From the NCBI GenBank assembly GCA_015075375.1, contig JABTUM010000002.1, positions 467,393 to 531,392 of the forward strand: a stretch of 64,000 nucleotides of DNA, in the 5' to 3' direction. Below the pieces are notes generated by a model. The model saw nothing but the letters and a program-made list of their open reading frames with translations. It ran no database searches and was not told the origin of the DNA. Source of the stretch: Planctomycetota bacterium (GTDB lineage: Bacteria; Planctomycetota; SZUA-567; H5-PLA8). Below, piece by piece: positions 8,740 to 16,895 of this stretch (positions within the stretch are counted from its first letter, which is position 1; each line of letters opens with the position of its first letter). The translations under genes were made by a program, and so were the position numbers.

Positions 8740-11700
8740 ATGTCTGCGAAAGAAGAGAACCCTAGCCGGCAGCCTACCCAGGTGACCGGGTTGGCTACAG
8801 TTTGGGTTCGCGAAGGGATCCAAGGAGTGCAGGAGCGGCTCAATTACTTCTTCTTGGCGCTACTGGGTTTACAGTGGTTGGTGCTGATCGGAACGCGATT
8901 TCTGAGTGGAGTCGAAACGCGTGGTTCGGAACCTCCTCTGGCCGCTTGGGCTGTGGCTGTTTGCGGCAGTTTGGCGGGGGCTTACCTGGTGTTTGCTCAG
9001 GTCAAGCCTCCCATTCCGAGACACGTGGTGGTTTGGGCGCATGCCTTTTTGTTTCAGATTCTGATCCATGCGTACAGCAATACCCCGGAAATCCATGTGG
9101 GCTTCCTGTTCCTCCTGGTGGTGGCTTTGTACCAGGATCCTTGGCTGGTGTGTTCGATGACCTTGGCGTTGGTGGTCGCGCACCTGAGCATGAGTTGGGG
9201 AGCAAGGAACCATTATCTGCCGCTGGGTCTACTGGTACTGGAGGCGGGCATCCTGATCGCGGCAATCCGGCTTTTTCACGGTGAAGCCCTCTTGCTGGTC
9301 GAGCCACGGGTCAAGGCGGAAGAACGGTGTGCCTTGGGAGCCCAGGAACTTGCCCTGCGAACCCAGGAGCACCTGCGGAGCGAAGAACGCTTCAACCGCT
9401 TATTGGACCATGGCCCGATCGGGATGGCCACGGTTTCGCCGGACGGGCGGTTCACGCGAGTGAATCCGGCGCTGTGCCGGATGCTGGGGTACGAAGCGCA
9501 AGAGTTGCAGCGCTTGACGTTTCAAGAGATTACACACCCGGAGGATCTGGCGGAAGACCTGGACTTGGTGAACCAACTGCTCAAAGGCGAGATCACGCAG
9601 TATCGGCTCGAGAAGCGCTACTTCCGAAAAGACGGCCAGATGGTGTGGGGCTCGCTGTATGTGGCGCTGATGCGCGACGAGACGGGCAGGCCGCTCTATT
9701 TTATCTCCCAAGTGGTGGACATTACCGAGCGCCGGCGCGAGCTGGAGGAGTTACGCGAAACGAAGCTGGCGGCCGAGCGCGCCAACCGGGCTAAGGGCGA
9801 TTTCCTCGCCGTGATGAGCCATGAGATTCGCACGCCGATGAACGGGATTCTGGGTCTGACCGAATTGCTGCTCGACGGCACCAGCGATCCGGCGCAGCGT
9901 GAACACCTCCTGATGATCAAGGGTTCGGCGGACGCGCTGCTCACGTTAATCAACGACATCCTGGATCTTTCGAAGATCGACGCGGGGAAGGTGGTGCTGG
10001 AGCGTTTGCCGTTTTCGCCGAGCCGCGTGGCGGTGGAATCGGTTCGAGCGCTGGCGAAACCGGCCCGCGATAAGGGCTTGAACCTGGTTTGCGACGTGGC
10101 TTCCGACGTGCCTGCCTGCGTCTTGGGAGATGGCGCGCGCCTGCGCCAGGTGCTGTTGAATCTTCTCGCCAATGCCGTCAAGTTCACCAGCAAAGGCCAA
10201 GTGGTGCTGGAGATTTCGGTACAACCGGAACCGTCCCATGGTGAGGTGGAATTGCGTTTCGCCGTGCGCGATACGGGCCCGGGGATTCCCGAAGGCCGGC
10301 GGGCGGCGATATTCGAGGCGTTCGAACAGGCCGAACCGGCCACCGCGCGCACGCACGGCGGGACGGGATTGGGCTTGGCGATCTGCCGGCGCCTGGTAAC
10401 CGCGATGGGCGGTGTCTTGGGGCTCGAAAGCAAAGTGGGGGTGGGGAGCACGTTTGCCTTTAAGGCCCGTTTCCAAGCAGCGGCGGAAGAGGTGGACGAA
10501 TCGGGCGTATTCGCACCTCTGGCGGGCAAGCCTGTGCTGATCGTCGACCCCCAAGCGGCTCATTTGAAATCGCTGCGCGGGCTGCTCGAGCGTTGGGGCC
10601 TGCGGCCGATGTGCGCCGCGGACGGCGAACGCGCCCAGCGCCTGCTGGAGGCCGCCACTGCGGCGTTCACACCCGTTCCGCTGGTGCTCTTGGATCCGCA
10701 CTTGCCGCGCGGCAACGGCTATGCGCTGGCGGAGTGGATTCGGAAGCAACCGCTGCACAAGGATGCCGTGATCGTGGCGTTGACTTCAGGATATCATGCG
10801 GAAGACGCGATACGCGCGCAGCGGGCAGGCTGCGACGGCAGCCTGCAGAAACCGCTGCATGCGCCAGACTTGCGCGCCCTGCTGCGGCGTAAACTTCAGC
10901 CGGTGGAGTCTCAACCGGTCGGGACTTCTTCCCATGCTTGGCCGGAGCGCCGTGAGATCCTCTTGGCCGAGGACAATCTCGTCAGTCAGGCCGTCGTATC
11001 CCGCATCCTCGAAAAGGCCGGGTTCGCCGTCACCGTAGCAGGCGACGGGGCTCAAGCCGTGGATTGGGCGGCGCGAAAATCGTTCGACGCGATCCTGATG
11101 GACGTGCAGATGCCGGTGCTGGATGGTTTGAGCGCGACGCGCCGCATTCGCGCAGAAGAGGCCCGGCGCGGCGGACACACGCCCATCGTGGCGTTAACCG
11201 CGCACGCGCTGGCCGATCATCGCGCGCTGTGTAACGAGGCCGGCATGGACGCTTTTCTCGAGAAGCCAATCAGGAGTCAGAATCTCTACGAGACTCTATC
11301 GCAATTCCTGGGTCGGCGGGTTTCTGCCAGCGGCGTCAAGCTTCCGGCGGCCGTTGCCACGGACTCTGCCGCGGCTGAGGCGCCAGGAAGCCATGGGGCG
11401 CCGGTGCATGATACCGTCGATCCCAAGGACGTATTCGACCGCGAGCGTGCGATCGAGCAGGCAGCAGGCGACGAGGCGCTGCTCTCTGAATTATTCCAGC
11501 TCTTTATGCAGGAATGGCCGGCGCGGCTGAAGGCGGCGCGTGCGGCGCTGGAATCTGGAGATGCCCAAGCGCTCTCCGGAACGGCTCATGCCGTCAAAGG
11601 CGCGGTGTCCAATTTTCATGCGCTTCGTGCGAGGGAGGCGGCTCAGCACCTGGAAAAACTGGGCAAGGCCGGGGACTTGAAGGACGCGGGCGAAGCCTTG

Positions 11701-11766
11701 GAGCGGCTGGTCCTTGAGGTGGACCGTTTCGCGGAGGCCGCACGGCAAGCCGTCCCGGCGGTTTGA
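8740..11766 (+). CDS. Hybrid sensor histidine kinase/response regulator (BarA/GacS-like layout)
   Basis: Membrane sensor kinase with a full phosphorelay. Residues about 25-180 hold five or six membrane helices. A PAS domain follows (about 218-333), then HisKA with MSHEIRTPMNG (phosphorylatable His361) and HATPase_c with NLLANAVKF, DTGPGIPEG and GTGLGLAICRR. The first receiver domain is divergent (LIVDPQ, phospho-acceptor Asp652). The second is canonical (LLAEDN, ILMDVQMP, Asp788, LEKPI). The C-terminal Hpt domain has His950 in AHAVKGAVSNF. The start has GGAAGG upstream. No cognate output regulator is adjacent; the NtrC-type regulator at 26-28 kb is a possible but unproven partner. The signal sensed is unknown. 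Confidence 0.9.
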   Translation: MSAKEENPSRQPTQVTGLATVWVREGIQGVQERLNYFFLALLGLQWLVLIGTRFLSGVETRGSEPPLAAWAVAVCGSLAGAYLVFAQVKPPIPRHVVVWAHAFLFQILIHAYSNTPEIHVGFLFLLVVALYQDPWLVCSMTLALVVAHLSMSWGARNHYLPLGLLVLEAGILIAAIRLFHGEALLLVEPRVKAEERCALGAQELALRTQEHLRSEERFNRLLDHGPIGMATVSPDGRFTRVNPALCRMLGYEAQELQRLTFQEITHPEDLAEDLDLVNQLLKGEITQYRLEKRYFRKDGQMVWGSLYVALMRDETGRPLYFISQVVDITERRRELEELRETKLAAERANRAKGDFLAVMSHEIRTPMNGILGLTELLLDGTSDPAQREHLLMIKGSADALLTLINDILDLSKIDAGKVVLERLPFSPSRVAVESVRALAKPARDKGLNLVCDVASDVPACVLGDGARLRQVLLNLLANAVKFTSKGQVVLEISVQPEPSHGEVELRFAVRDTGPGIPEGRRAAIFEAFEQAEPATARTHGGTGLGLAICRRLVTAMGGVLGLESKVGVGSTFAFKARFQAAAEEVDESGVFAPLAGKPVLIVDPQAAHLKSLRGLLERWGLRPMCAADGERAQRLLEAATAAFTPVPLVLLDPHLPRGNGYALAEWIRKQPLHKDAVIVALTSGYHAEDAIRAQRAGCDGSLQKPLHAPDLRALLRRKLQPVESQPVGTSSHAWPERREILLAEDNLVSQAVVSRILEKAGFAVTVAGDGAQAVDWAARKSFDAILMDVQMPVLDGLSATRRIRAEEARRGGHTPIVALTAHALADHRALCNEAGMDAFLEKPIRSQNLYETLSQFLGRRVSASGVKLPAAVATDSAAAEAPGSHGAPVHDTVDPKDVFDRERAIEQAAGDEALLSELFQLFMQEWPARLKAARAALESGDAQALSGTAHAVKGAVSNFHALRAREAAQHLEKLGKAGDLKDAGEALERLVLEVDRFAEAARQAVPAV

Positions 11767-11782
11767 GCGGAGCCCCCACGTT

Positions 11783-14134
11783 CTACGGAATCAACGCCTC
11801 GCACTCCGAACGTCCTTCGTCGAAGGGATGCGAGCGCCCGGTGGCTTCCTCCACGATTCGTCCTGGAACCGGCGATTCGATCTGTACGCGGGCGTATTTG
11901 GAATCGATGCGGGCGAGCTGAATTTTGAGGTTCCCTTGCGGCAGCGGCACATCGCCGGCGGCCTCCCGCAACGGTCCTAAGCAAGGCGTAATCATCAAAC
12001 GCGAAAGGCCGGCCGCCTCCAGTTCCGGTTCCACGCCCAGAACGGTCTGCAGAAATTCCAAGCTTGGCGTACACGACCAGGCGTGGCAGTCGCTGCGTGT
12101 CAATCCGTCGCTCTCGGGCCAAGTCGTCAGCCCCGTGCCGTCGAGCAGTTCGTCCCAGCGGGCAAGCAAATCGAAGAAGCCCGTGCGCCAGTTCACCGCC
12201 TTGTACGCTTGCGCGACGTAATAACGGAAGTACGGACTCCCGGGCGCGGTGACGCCGGGATCGCCGAGCACTGCCTCGAGCACCGCGCGGGGCTTGAAGC
12301 GGTCCAGGGCGCCTTCGAGAATGCCCTGCACGTTCACGTGCTGGGAAAAACTGATGCGTTCCGGCGTGTCGGCCAGCATTCCGCGCGATTCGACCCAGCA
12401 GGTGCGCAAGGTGTCGGCGCGCAAGGTGTCGGCCATTTTGCGCCAGCGCGGACAGAGTTCGGGCAGCCCGAACGCGTATTCCAATCGTTCCATCCAGCGC
12501 GCGGCCTGCGCGCAAAGCAGCGCGACGAAGGCGCTCCCGCCGTGTTCGGTGCCCGGCGGTTCGCCCATCTTCCAGTCCGGCACCCAGTCGCCGAAATTCC
12601 AGAACGGGAGCGCACCGGGCATTCCGTCGCCGCGCCGGCGAGCGGCGAACCATTCCAGCACGTCCCGCGCTGCTGGCAGATAGGGCGCGAGGAAGGCCGT
12701 ATCACCGCGGTAGCGCCATGAATCGAAAAGCATGCCGATCCAGTACAGCGAGAAAGTTGGAATCATCTGCGGCAGGCGCGACGGAAAGCGGCTCTGGGTC
12801 AGGCCTTCGGGGATGCGCGAGGCCCAGAAATCGTCGATGGCTTTGCGGCCCAGACGGTCGTCGCCGGCGACGAGGTACGAAAAGAGGGCCTGGATGCGGG
12901 TGTCGCCGACGTACTGTAGCTGTTCGTAGTGCGGGCAATCGAAAAAGGTCTCGTGCGCGCAGAGCCGCGCCGTCCGCCAACTCAGGTCCTGCATGCGTGC
13001 GAAGCGCGCGCGGTACGTTTCGTCGGGCGTGAAGCTGGCCGCTTCACGCAGCGGGTAGCCCGTGAAGGTCGCACGGACGCGTTCGAGCATCAGCGGCTCG
13101 CCGGCGGTGCGGATCGTGAGTTCGACGAAACGGAACGAGCGCCACCAGAACGCTTCGAAGGAGCGCGAAGCGCCGCCGTCGGGCAGGAACTCGTCCACGT
13201 GCCCCCAAGCATGTTTCCCGGCGGTGACGTTGCGGTCGTCCTTGCGCTTGGATCCGTCCACGAACATCGCTTCGACGCTGACGGCTCGGATTGAGGTCCC
13301 GCGGCCTCCGCTTACGGTGAGGCGCGTGTAGGCGTTGGTCAGTTCGCCGCGATCGAGCAGCATGCGCACGCTTTTGTTGGCGGGGATCTCGATACGAAAG
13401 TCTTCGGCCAGCCAGGCTTCGAGGGCCTTGGCGTCGAGTCCCTCGGCTTCGGCCACGCGCGTAAAGCGCCGATCTTCTTCGTCGAGCGGAGGGAGCGGAT
13501 CGGGAATCAGCCAGTGCGGCGTTGCAGCATTGCGCATTCCGGCGGGTTCGCCGGATCCGAATTCGCGCGCCGCGACCCAGTCTGCGGCATCGAACCCGCG
13601 CGTCTCCCAACCCCAAGGATGAGCGGCGCCGTCGATCCGTTCGCCCGAACCGGTGCAATGGTAGGCGTGGACGTCGCCCCAATGCGGCGGGAGCGGCGTA
13701 CGGGATGCGTCGTGGAAGCTGAGCCAGCGTTTGTCGGTGCGGACTCGTGCATCAAAGTCGCCGGGGCCTTCCCCGCGCAGGAGGAAGCCGCCACGGACGC
13801 CGAGTTGCCCCATGCCGGCGTGATCGGGCCCACCGTGGAATGCAACCGCCGCCAGGAGATGCCGCCCGGCTGCGAGAGGTCCCGTCTGCACGCGCGTACA
13901 GACCCAGCGCGTCAGGTCGCTGCGCGTCGGTCCGCGCGCGACGAGCCGGCCGTCCAGGTAAAGCACGAAGCGTTCGTCGGCGCTGACCCAAAGCGTGGTT
14001 TGCTCGAGCGCCGCGGGCAGGTCGAACTCGTGCCGGAAAAGGACATGGGCGTACCCGTCCCGCGTGGCATCGGGATGCCAGATCCAGCGCGCATCCCAGG
14101 GTCGAGAGGTATCTTGGAAGCGCGGCAGCGGCAC
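11783..14134 (-). CDS. GH78-like alpha-L-rhamnosidase
   Basis: Predicted to cleave terminal alpha-L-rhamnose. The N-terminal domain (DARWIWHPDA..., FRHEFDLP...) is the beta-sandwich typical of bacterial GH78 enzymes. The six-hairpin catalytic domain contains FFDCPHYEQLQYVGDTR near residues 393-409, matching the conserved Asp/Glu/Asp cluster that includes the general acid. FWNFGDWVPDW and a C-terminal all-beta domain complete the fold. At 783 residues it is a little shorter than average. There is no signal peptide, so it may act on imported oligosaccharides. It converges on the hybrid kinase gene, with 16 bases between them. The substrate is inferred from family only. Confidence 0.82.
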   Translation of the reverse strand: MPLPRFQDTSRPWDARWIWHPDATRDGYAHVLFRHEFDLPAALEQTTLWVSADERFVLYLDGRLVARGPTRSDLTRWVCTRVQTGPLAAGRHLLAAVAFHGGPDHAGMGQLGVRGGFLLRGEGPGDFDARVRTDKRWLSFHDASRTPLPPHWGDVHAYHCTGSGERIDGAAHPWGWETRGFDAADWVAAREFGSGEPAGMRNAATPHWLIPDPLPPLDEEDRRFTRVAEAEGLDAKALEAWLAEDFRIEIPANKSVRMLLDRGELTNAYTRLTVSGGRGTSIRAVSVEAMFVDGSKRKDDRNVTAGKHAWGHVDEFLPDGGASRSFEAFWWRSFRFVELTIRTAGEPLMLERVRATFTGYPLREAASFTPDETYRARFARMQDLSWRTARLCAHETFFDCPHYEQLQYVGDTRIQALFSYLVAGDDRLGRKAIDDFWASRIPEGLTQSRFPSRLPQMIPTFSLYWIGMLFDSWRYRGDTAFLAPYLPAARDVLEWFAARRRGDGMPGALPFWNFGDWVPDWKMGEPPGTEHGGSAFVALLCAQAARWMERLEYAFGLPELCPRWRKMADTLRADTLRTCWVESRGMLADTPERISFSQHVNVQGILEGALDRFKPRAVLEAVLGDPGVTAPGSPYFRYYVAQAYKAVNWRTGFFDLLARWDELLDGTGLTTWPESDGLTRSDCHAWSCTPSLEFLQTVLGVEPELEAAGLSRLMITPCLGPLREAAGDVPLPQGNLKIQLARIDSKYARVQIESPVPGRIVEEATGRSHPFDEGRSECEALIP

Positions 14135-14316
14135 GCGAAGCTCCTTCTAGCGGGGAACGGTACAGTGAACAGTAGGCGGGCTAGAAGGGCAACAGACAAA
14201 AAAGGCCTGCATTCGGCGAGAGCCGGGCAGCTCAGCCGGTCCGGCTCGGGTTGCCCCAAACGGCCCGAATGAATCCATAGAAGCAATTCAATTGCGATTT
14301 TCGGACGCAACTTCGA

Positions 14317-15306
14317 TCAGACCGGGCGACCGTGAATCCAGAGGAAGGGGGTGACGTTCTTGGCGTTGGCGCGCGCGGACATGAATTTCACGCGGCGGCC
14401 CAATTGGCGCGGCATTTCGCAGATCTTGTCCTGGGCTTCGGCGGCTTCGCCGGTGAGGCCCTTCAAGTCCTTGACCTTCCAGTAATCGATGAAGTGATCG
14501 ATGATCAGAAGGTAGTCTTCGAAGGTGTAGACCCCGTTCTTCTGAGCGGTGAGCGAGAAGGCCGAAAAGAGAGTGGGATTCTGCCCGTCGTACATCAGGT
14601 TGGCGGGCATGACGATGTTCCGCTCCAACATGGTCTGGAACGCCACCACCGCGCCGCTTGGATCGGCCTCGAAGATCCGCGCCATGAAGCGCTTATAGCC
14701 TTCCTCATGCCGAGCCTCGTCGCCGGCGATGGTGGCGCAGATCTGCCCCAGCACGCTTTCGCCGGCTTTCTTCGCCAACTGGCCCACCTTCTGATGCGAG
14801 ACCTTCGTCGCACGCTCCTGAAGGGAGGTGTAGACCAAACCGTTGTACGGATCGTTGTCGTGGAGCGGATCGAAGCCGTTGCGGATCAGATGCTGGATCG
14901 TGACTTCCACCGCGCGCATGTCGACGCGGCCGGTCGTATAGAGGTAGCGGTTGAGGAGATCGCCGTGGCGGTTCTCTTCGGCCGTCCAGCCGCGCGACCA
15001 CTGCGCCCAAGGTTCTGCGCTGGCGCCGGTCGGGTCGTTGACGCCGGGAAGGCGGTTGAAGCTCGTTTGGTAGGACGGCAGCGCTTCTTCGGTTACCATC
15101 GTCCCGACCAAGATCACCAGCAGCGCATCTGGCAGCGCGGCCGCGCCCTCGCGAAGCTTCTGCAGATCCTCGCGCCAGGACTCTTTGGTCAAATCGGGCA
15201 AGAAGTCGGTGGGCTGCCAGCTCTCTTCGACCGATTTGAGCAGGTCGAGGTTCGTTCGAGCTTGATCCGAGAGGCTCGACACGATTTCAAGTTTCTTGTC
15301 GAGCAT
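14317..15306 (-). CDS. Soluble acyl-ACP desaturase (fatty acid desaturase type 2)
   Basis: Predicted ferritin-like di-iron enzyme that inserts a double bond into acyl chains carried on ACP. The two iron motifs are visible: EENRH at residues 110-114 and DEARH at 196-200, with further helix acids (E73/E74). The N-terminal pattern (DLTKESWREDLQKLRE, LPSYQTSFNRLPGV, WTAEENRHGDLLN) follows the plant and mycobacterial stearoyl-ACP desaturases closely. The length of 329 residues is normal. It has no membrane segments. A ferredoxin partner is not encoded nearby. It is divergent from exbB, across a ~380-base intergenic region. Confidence 0.88.
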   Translation of the reverse strand: MLDKKLEIVSSLSDQARTNLDLLKSVEESWQPTDFLPDLTKESWREDLQKLREGAAALPDALLVILVGTMVTEEALPSYQTSFNRLPGVNDPTGASAEPWAQWSRGWTAEENRHGDLLNRYLYTTGRVDMRAVEVTIQHLIRNGFDPLHDNDPYNGLVYTSLQERATKVSHQKVGQLAKKAGESVLGQICATIAGDEARHEEGYKRFMARIFEADPSGAVVAFQTMLERNIVMPANLMYDGQNPTLFSAFSLTAQKNGVYTFEDYLLIIDHFIDYWKVKDLKGLTGEAAEAQDKICEMPRQLGRRVKFMSARANAKNVTPFLWIHGRPV

Positions 15307-15683
15307 GAAGCGGGTTCTCGTGGACCGTACTGCGCCGCATCCGGGCAGGGCGCAGCTAGCTTATGAGTAACGGGCTTAAGACCCGGACGAGGCAGGTGGG
15401 ATTATAGGGCCTTTGGATATTCTTGGGGCGCACATTTGCAGATTCCGATAGGCAGGCTACGCCGAGACCTCAGGTTTACGCATCGAACCTGAATGGGGAA
15501 GGGAAGTTGAACGAATCGATAGAATCGCAGGAACCTTATTTTCTTCCAACGCGGAATCGTTCTCGGGTTAATCAAAGTAGGTCAAAACGAGGTATAGACC
15601 TTACGGCCTTCATGCTAAAAGGCTAACGAAGGCGTGTAGGCAGCTTCGATAGACTGCGGTTCTCTCACGACGGAGGCAGACGC
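15307..15683 (+). other. Intergenic region between desaturase and exbB
   Basis: No gene is supported here. It is less GC-rich than its surroundings and should hold the divergent promoters of the desaturase and the exbB operon. GGAGG at 15671-15675 is the ribosome site for exbB. I see no strong -35/-10 pair or hairpin. Confidence 0.4.
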
Positions 15684-16421
15684 TTGGACAAGATCATTCA
15701 ATACTTTAACAGCGGCGGGCCCTTGATGTGGCCCATCCTATTGTGCTCCATCGTTTCCTGGGCGATTGTGATCGAGCGAGGGATCCGATTGCGGCGCAAA
15801 GGATTGATCGACGACGACCTTGTGAGGAAGGTGCGCGCGGCGTTGGGCAAAGGCGATTTGGCCGGCGCTGAAAAGGCGGCCTTGGAGCGCCCCGTGCTGG
15901 TCGGGGTGGTGCTGGCCAAAGGCATCGACGAATTTCGATACACCGAAGCCGACCTGGAGACTTCGTTGCAGGCGGCCGCCGAGCGCAACCTTCAGGTGCT
16001 GTGGAACAACATGGGCGCGCTGAACACGCTCGCCCGCGTCGCGACGATGCTGGGGTTGCTGGGCACGGTGGTCGGCATGGTGGCGGGCTTTGAGGAACTG
16101 ACCAAAGCAGGCGTGGCGAAGGAGAAACTCGCCAGCGCCATCGGCGTTGCGCTGATCACCACCGTGGGCGGCTTGTGCGTGGCGATTCCGGCGGTGATCG
16201 GGGAATCGGCGCTGAAGTCGAAGATCCGCAAGCTGACCATCGAAATCGAAGAGATCCTGCTGGAAACCATCAAGGCGGCGAAGATCGGCGGCATCCGCAA
16301 GCAGACGCTGGCCGCCGCGAGCGCGCCGGCCGCGGAAGCGGAAGATGAGATCGACGATGCGGCCGAGACGATTCTCGACATGCGGACCGAAGCCAAGAAC
16401 GCCGCGGAGGCGAACGCATGA
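15684..16421 (+). CDS. exbB: MotA/TolQ/ExbB proton-channel family protein
   Basis: Channel subunit of a proton-driven ExbB/ExbD (TolQ/TolR) motor in the cytoplasmic membrane. Membrane helices lie at about 12-31, 108-130 and 150-172. The last two carry the family pattern LNTLARVATMLGLLGTVVGM and ALITTVGGLCVAIPAV. It starts with TTG at 15684, eight bases after GGAGG. The 3' end overlaps exbD by ATGA, and a giant TolA/TonB-like gene follows, so all three should form one operon. The C-terminal tail is Ala/Glu-rich and cytoplasmic. Confidence 0.92.
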   Translation: MDKIIQYFNSGGPLMWPILLCSIVSWAIVIERGIRLRRKGLIDDDLVRKVRAALGKGDLAGAEKAALERPVLVGVVLAKGIDEFRYTEADLETSLQAAAERNLQVLWNNMGALNTLARVATMLGLLGTVVGMVAGFEELTKAGVAKEKLASAIGVALITTVGGLCVAIPAVIGESALKSKIRKLTIEIEEILLETIKAAKIGGIRKQTLAAASAPAAEAEDEIDDAAETILDMRTEAKNAAEANA

Positions 16422-16861
16422 AGCTGCGCCTGGCGGAACAAACGTCCGAAGACATCGACATGACGCCGATGATCGACATCGTCTTTCAGCTCATTATTTT
16501 CTTCATGGTCGCCAGTTCGTTCGTCGAGGAAGCGAAAGTTTTTAAGGTCAGCGTACCGAAAGCCGAAGCGCCCGAGACCATCAGCACCGAGGAGGCGCGG
16601 ACCATCGCGGTGACGAAGGACGGCGACGTGGCTCCCGCCGGCGCGACCGACAAGAAACAGAAATACGAAAGCCTGCTGGACCTGATCGAGGAATTGAAGG
16701 CGTACAAGCTGCAGCGCGAGAAGGAAGGAAAGGAAGCCATTGTCGTGATCGCCGGCGACAAGGATGCCAATTACGCGCGCGTGATCCAGGTCTGGAACGC
16801 GATCAAGAACGCCGGCATCCGGCAGGTGAGCTTCCAAGTCGAGATCGGCAAGCCCGAGTAG
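16418..16861 (+). CDS. exbD: ExbD/TolR family protein
   Basis: Second motor subunit. One helix near residues 20-40 begins with the family signature DMTPMIDIVFQLIIFF, in which the Asp next to Pro-Met senses the proton gradient. A periplasmic domain follows, ending YARVIQVWNAIKNAG and FQVEIGKPE. The periplasmic part has a ~30-residue charged insertion (KKQKYESLLDLIEE). The start overlaps the exbB stop by four bases (ATGA), implying coupled translation. Confidence 0.92.
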   Translation: MKLRLAEQTSEDIDMTPMIDIVFQLIIFFMVASSFVEEAKVFKVSVPKAEAPETISTEEARTIAVTKDGDVAPAGATDKKQKYESLLDLIEELKAYKLQREKEGKEAIVVIAGDKDANYARVIQVWNAIKNAGIRQVSFQVEIGKPE

Positions 16862-16895
16862 CGCCCATTACGTTCCTATACGCACGGAGCACGAC

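Noticed and set aside
13514..14272. 252-codon frame antisense to the rhamnosidase gene
   Set aside because: It mirrors a clear GH78 gene on the other strand; long antisense frames are expected in GC-rich DNA.
15423..15626. 67-codon plus-strand frame before exbB
   Set aside because: TTG start with no ribosome site, no recognisable pattern and a composition unlike neighbouring proteins; kept as intergenic.
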